From positions 1-8,091 of the forward strand of contig JAGXGU010000016.1 in the NCBI GenBank assembly GCA_024636575.1: 8,091 nucleotides of DNA, given 5' to 3'. Made by a program: the position numbers and the translations under genes. The DNA comes from Altererythrobacter sp. (GTDB taxonomy: Bacteria; Pseudomonadota; Alphaproteobacteria; Sphingomonadales; Sphingomonadaceae). The notes under the pieces are model-generated. The model was not told the DNA's origin, ran no database searches, and saw only the letters and a program-made list of their open reading frames with translations. Shown here one piece after another: positions 6,238-8,091 of the stretch; position 1 is the first letter of the stretch, and each line of letters opens with the position of its first letter.

Positions 6238-6268
6238 ATTTTGCAAGGACAGATTTGGCAGTCGTGCC

Positions 6269-6598
6269 TTAAATTTCCGGCCCTTCGTCGTCGCCCTTGC
6301 CCTTGCTTACGCCAAGGTCATCATCGCCGCCGAGGTCGACATCATTGTCCGGCGAATCTTCGCCGTCGTCGATATCTTCCAGATCATCATCATCATCATC
6401 GGCCAGGTCGCTATCTGCTTCCTTGGTCTTCTTCTTCTCGTCCTCGAACGGAATCGGCTGCTTCGACTTGAGTACTGGCTCGGGATACCATTCTTCACCG
6501 CATTCGATGCAGGTGGCGGGATCTTCCTTGCCCAGATCATAAAAGCGGGTGCCGCATTTCGGGCAAGAACGCTTGGTGCCCCATTCTGGCTTGACCAT
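6269..6598 (-). CDS. TIGR02300 / FYDLN-acid family protein (zinc ribbon plus acidic tail)
   Basis: A 109-residue protein of the FYDLN_acid family, found mainly in alphaproteobacteria; its function is not known. The N-terminal third is KRSCPKCGTRFYDLGK, then CIECGEEWYPEP. Cys12/Cys15 and Cys30/Cys33 form two CxxC pairs typical of a zinc ribbon. The family signature FYDLN is here FYDLG (19-23). From residue 60 to the end, 25 of 50 residues are Asp or Glu, including six consecutive Asp (67-72) encoded by (GAT)6. The protein has no signal peptide or membrane segment, so it is probably cytoplasmic. The ATG at 6598 has AAGGA 6 nt upstream. It is divergent from aroA across about 208 bp. The zinc ribbon and polyanionic tail would allow binding to basic or nucleic-acid-binding partners, but that is only inference. 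Confidence 0.93.
   Translation of the reverse strand: MVKPEWGTKRSCPKCGTRFYDLGKEDPATCIECGEEWYPEPVLKSKQPIPFEDEKKKTKEADSDLADDDDDDLEDIDDGEDSPDNDVDLGGDDDLGVSKGKGDDEGPEI
6383..6400. repeat. (GAT)6 trinucleotide run within the TIGR02300 gene
   Basis: Six perfect ATC units on the plus strand (GAT on the coding strand) encode Asp67-Asp72. Slippage would change the number of Asp residues without shifting the frame. Confidence 0.9.
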
Positions 6599-6806
6599 TG
6601 TATTTCCTTAACTGTCGCCCGGACGAACCGGCCGGGGAGAAAAATTCTTCAAAAACTTGATGGAAACCGCCCGTGCATGAGCAACGATACGGAATCAAGA
6701 GCGGGCGCGCCTTGCCATAGGGCAATCGCACTGTCAAAAGCCGCGTTGCCCACCCAACGTGAAAGCGGCGAGAATTCGTACGCTTCGCATATAGGAACCC
6801 GTTCCC
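6599..6806. other. Divergent intergenic region between the TIGR02300 gene and aroA
   Basis: These 208 bp must supply the promoters of both flanking genes, but no clean -35/-10 pair is convincing. Visible elements are a short inverted repeat TTGCC-ATAG-GGCAA (6712-6725), a minus-strand TTGACA (6732-6737) without a -10 box at 16-18 bp, and GC-rich arms CCCGG/CCGGG (6618-6636) in the TIGR02300 leader next to an A-rich stretch. No small gene or RNA was recognised here. Confidence 0.6.
6793..6797 (+). promoter_or_regulatory. Ribosome-binding site supporting a TTG start for aroA
   Basis: AGGAA ends 9 nt before TTG 6807. An in-frame TAG at 6792-6794 overlaps it, so aroA cannot start further upstream. 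No ATG or GTG occurs between the stop and the conserved VPGDKS motif except a GTG inside that motif. Confidence 0.65.
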
Positions 6807-8091
6807 TTGCCTGAAAGCCCCACGCCGCGCCATTTTGCCGCTTCCGGCCCCTTGCGCGGAACCATCCGCGTGCCGGGCGACAAATCGATCAGCCACCGTT
6901 CGCTGATGCTGGGCGCGCTTGCAATCGGCCAAACCACCATTCGCGGGCTGCTGGAGGGTGAAGATGTGCTGGCCACTGCCGCCGCAATGCGGGCAATGGG
7001 CGCCGTGATCGAACGCAGCGAATGCGGCACCTGGACCGTGCAAGGCGTTGGCGTGGGCGGATTGCTGCAACCGGATCAGGCGCTGGACATGGGCAATAGC
7101 GGCACCTCCACCCGCCTGCTGATGGGTGTGATTGCCAGCCACGGGATCACTGCCGCCTTTACCGGCGATGCCAGCCTGTCGGGCAGGCCGATGGGCCGGG
7201 TGATCGAACCATTATCGCAAATGGGCGCGACTTTCACTGCCTCTCCCGGTGGCACCCTCCCCCTGATGATGCACGGCTGCCTGCCCGCCGTGCCGATCAC
7301 CTACCGCCTGCCGGTGGCATCGGCGCAGGTGAAAAGTGCGATCTTGCTGGCGGGACTCAATACGCCGGGCATCACCACCGTGATCGAACCGGTCGCCACC
7401 CGCGACCATTCGGAACGGATGCTGCGCAGTTTCGGCGCCCGGCTGGACATCGAGGAGGTGGATGGGGCCAATGGCAAGGAACGCGTGATTCGCATCCACG
7501 GAGAGGCGGATCTGACCGGGCAGGACATCGAAGTTCCCGGCGATCCCTCCTCTGCCGCCTTCTTCATCGTCGCTGCGCTGATCGTGCCGGGCAGCGATCT
7601 GACCATCGAAAATGTCGGCCTGAACCCGACCCGCGCCGGGATCGTCACCGTGCTGCGGGCCATGGGCGGTAATATCGAGGAACTGAACCGCCGCGAAGTT
7701 GGCGGCGAACCGGTTGCCGATTTGCGGGTGCGGCATTCGGCATTGACCGGCATCGAAGTCGACCCCGCCCTCGCCCCCAGCATGATCGATGAATTTCCCG
7801 TGCTGTTCGTCGCGGCCTCGGTTGCGCAGGGCCGCACCGTCACCAGCGGCCTCGAGGAATTGCGCGTCAAGGAAAGTGACCGCCTGACCGCCATGGCCCA
7901 GGCCCTGAGCGCCATCGGCGCGAATGTTATCGAAGTAGAGGATGGCTTGCTGATCGACGGTACGGGCGGCCAGCCACTACGCGGCGGCGGCCCCGTCACC
8001 ACCCATCTCGATCACCGCATAGCCATGAGCATGGCCATTGCCGGCCTGGTATCCGCAAACGGCGTCGAAGTGGACGACACCAGGCCCATCG
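6807..8091 (+). CDS. aroA: 3-phosphoshikimate 1-carboxyvinyltransferase (EPSP synthase, class II type), 3' end cut by window edge
   Basis: AroA joins phosphoenolpyruvate to shikimate-3-phosphate, the sixth step of the shikimate pathway to chorismate and aromatic amino acids. The window has 428 residues; about 20 are missing. Landmarks are VPGDKSISHRS (22-32, Lys26 and Arg31 in the substrate site), GNSGTSTRLLMG (96-107), RPMGRVIEPL (127-136), SAQVKSAILLAGLNTPGITTV (172-192), VPGDPSSAAF (243-252), SMIDEFP (325-331, catalytic Asp328), LRVKESDR (352-359, Glu356) and HLDHRIAMS (400-408). These blocks closely follow class II enzymes such as that of Agrobacterium CP4. However, the residue matching CP4 Ala100 is Gly99. 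The start is TTG 6807, because an in-frame TAG lies at 6792 and AGGAA sits 9 nt upstream. TTG at 6852 is the only other reasonable start but would remove about 15 residues of the normal N-terminus. Class assignment is by eye. Confidence 0.97.
   Translation, partial: MPESPTPRHFAASGPLRGTIRVPGDKSISHRSLMLGALAIGQTTIRGLLEGEDVLATAAAMRAMGAVIERSECGTWTVQGVGVGGLLQPDQALDMGNSGTSTRLLMGVIASHGITAAFTGDASLSGRPMGRVIEPLSQMGATFTASPGGTLPLMMHGCLPAVPITYRLPVASAQVKSAILLAGLNTPGITTVIEPVATRDHSERMLRSFGARLDIEEVDGANGKERVIRIHGEADLTGQDIEVPGDPSSAAFFIVAALIVPGSDLTIENVGLNPTRAGIVTVLRAMGGNIEELNRREVGGEPVADLRVRHSALTGIEVDPALAPSMIDEFPVLFVAASVAQGRTVTSGLEELRVKESDRLTAMAQALSAIGANVIEVEDGLLIDGTGGQPLRGGGPVTTHLDHRIAMSMAIAGLVSANGVEVDDTRPI

Noticed and set aside
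5953..6246. 97-codon minus-strand frame across tRNA-Ala
   Set aside because: It runs through a complete tRNA gene and the adjacent hairpin, has no ribosome-binding site or known domain, and is explained by chance.
6732..6737. Perfect TTGACA on the minus strand as a promoter for the TIGR02300 gene
   Set aside because: No acceptable -10 hexamer lies 16-18 bp downstream; the nearest TAT-like motif is only 12 bp away.
7301..8002. 233-codon minus-strand frame opposite aroA
   Set aside because: It is antisense to conserved EPSP synthase motifs and low in complexity (Ser/Arg/Thr rich).

Overview
The window looks like a stretch of chromosome from an alphaproteobacterium, most likely of the order Sphingomonadales (Erythrobacter/Sphingomonas-like). 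This rests on four things: the gene order, a FYDLN-acid (TIGR02300) zinc-ribbon protein known mainly from alphaproteobacteria, a class II EPSP synthase resembling alphaproteobacterial enzymes, and a ribosomal protein bS16 with a long Ala/Glu/Pro tail. Base composition is high in G+C throughout. Lineage is inferred by eye from protein sequence; no search was run.

Layout, left to right. (1) 1-1992, minus: the first 664 codons of a secreted dipeptidyl-peptidase IV-type serine peptidase, cut by the window edge. (2) 2065-2102: a strong intrinsic terminator closing the next operon. (3) 2125-5835, minus, transcribed right to left: ffh - rpsP - rimM - trmD - rplS. This is the classical translation/secretion cluster also known from E. 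coli, with gaps of 33, 5 and 8 nt and a final 4-nt ATGA overlap. (4) 6093-6168, minus: tRNA-Ala with anticodon GGC and an encoded CCA end. (5) 6269-6598, minus: the TIGR02300 family protein. (6) 6807-8091, plus: aroA (EPSP synthase), divergent from the TIGR02300 gene and cut by the right edge.

The central operon serves protein synthesis. Ffh is the protein of the signal recognition particle. bS16 and bL19 are ribosomal proteins, RimM matures the 30S subunit near S19 and 16S helix 33, and TrmD makes m1G37 in tRNAs. Tight spacing suggests translational coupling. The rimM ribosome-binding site lies in the last codons of rpsP, that of rplS lies inside the end of trmD, and trmD itself has no visible Shine-Dalgarno. 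Two start codons are unusual (TTG for rimM and for aroA), and the ribosome-binding site moves the ffh start three codons inward from the longest reading frame.

This is core-genome housekeeping DNA. I found no mobile element, CRISPR array, phage gene, defence system or convincing new system. The points worth a second look are small: the bS16 tail, a Gly in place of the CP4-type Ala in the class II EPSP synthase, a Glu at the usual catalytic Asp position of TrmD, a (GAT)6 run in the acidic tail of the TIGR02300 protein, and several unexplained inverted repeats between genes.
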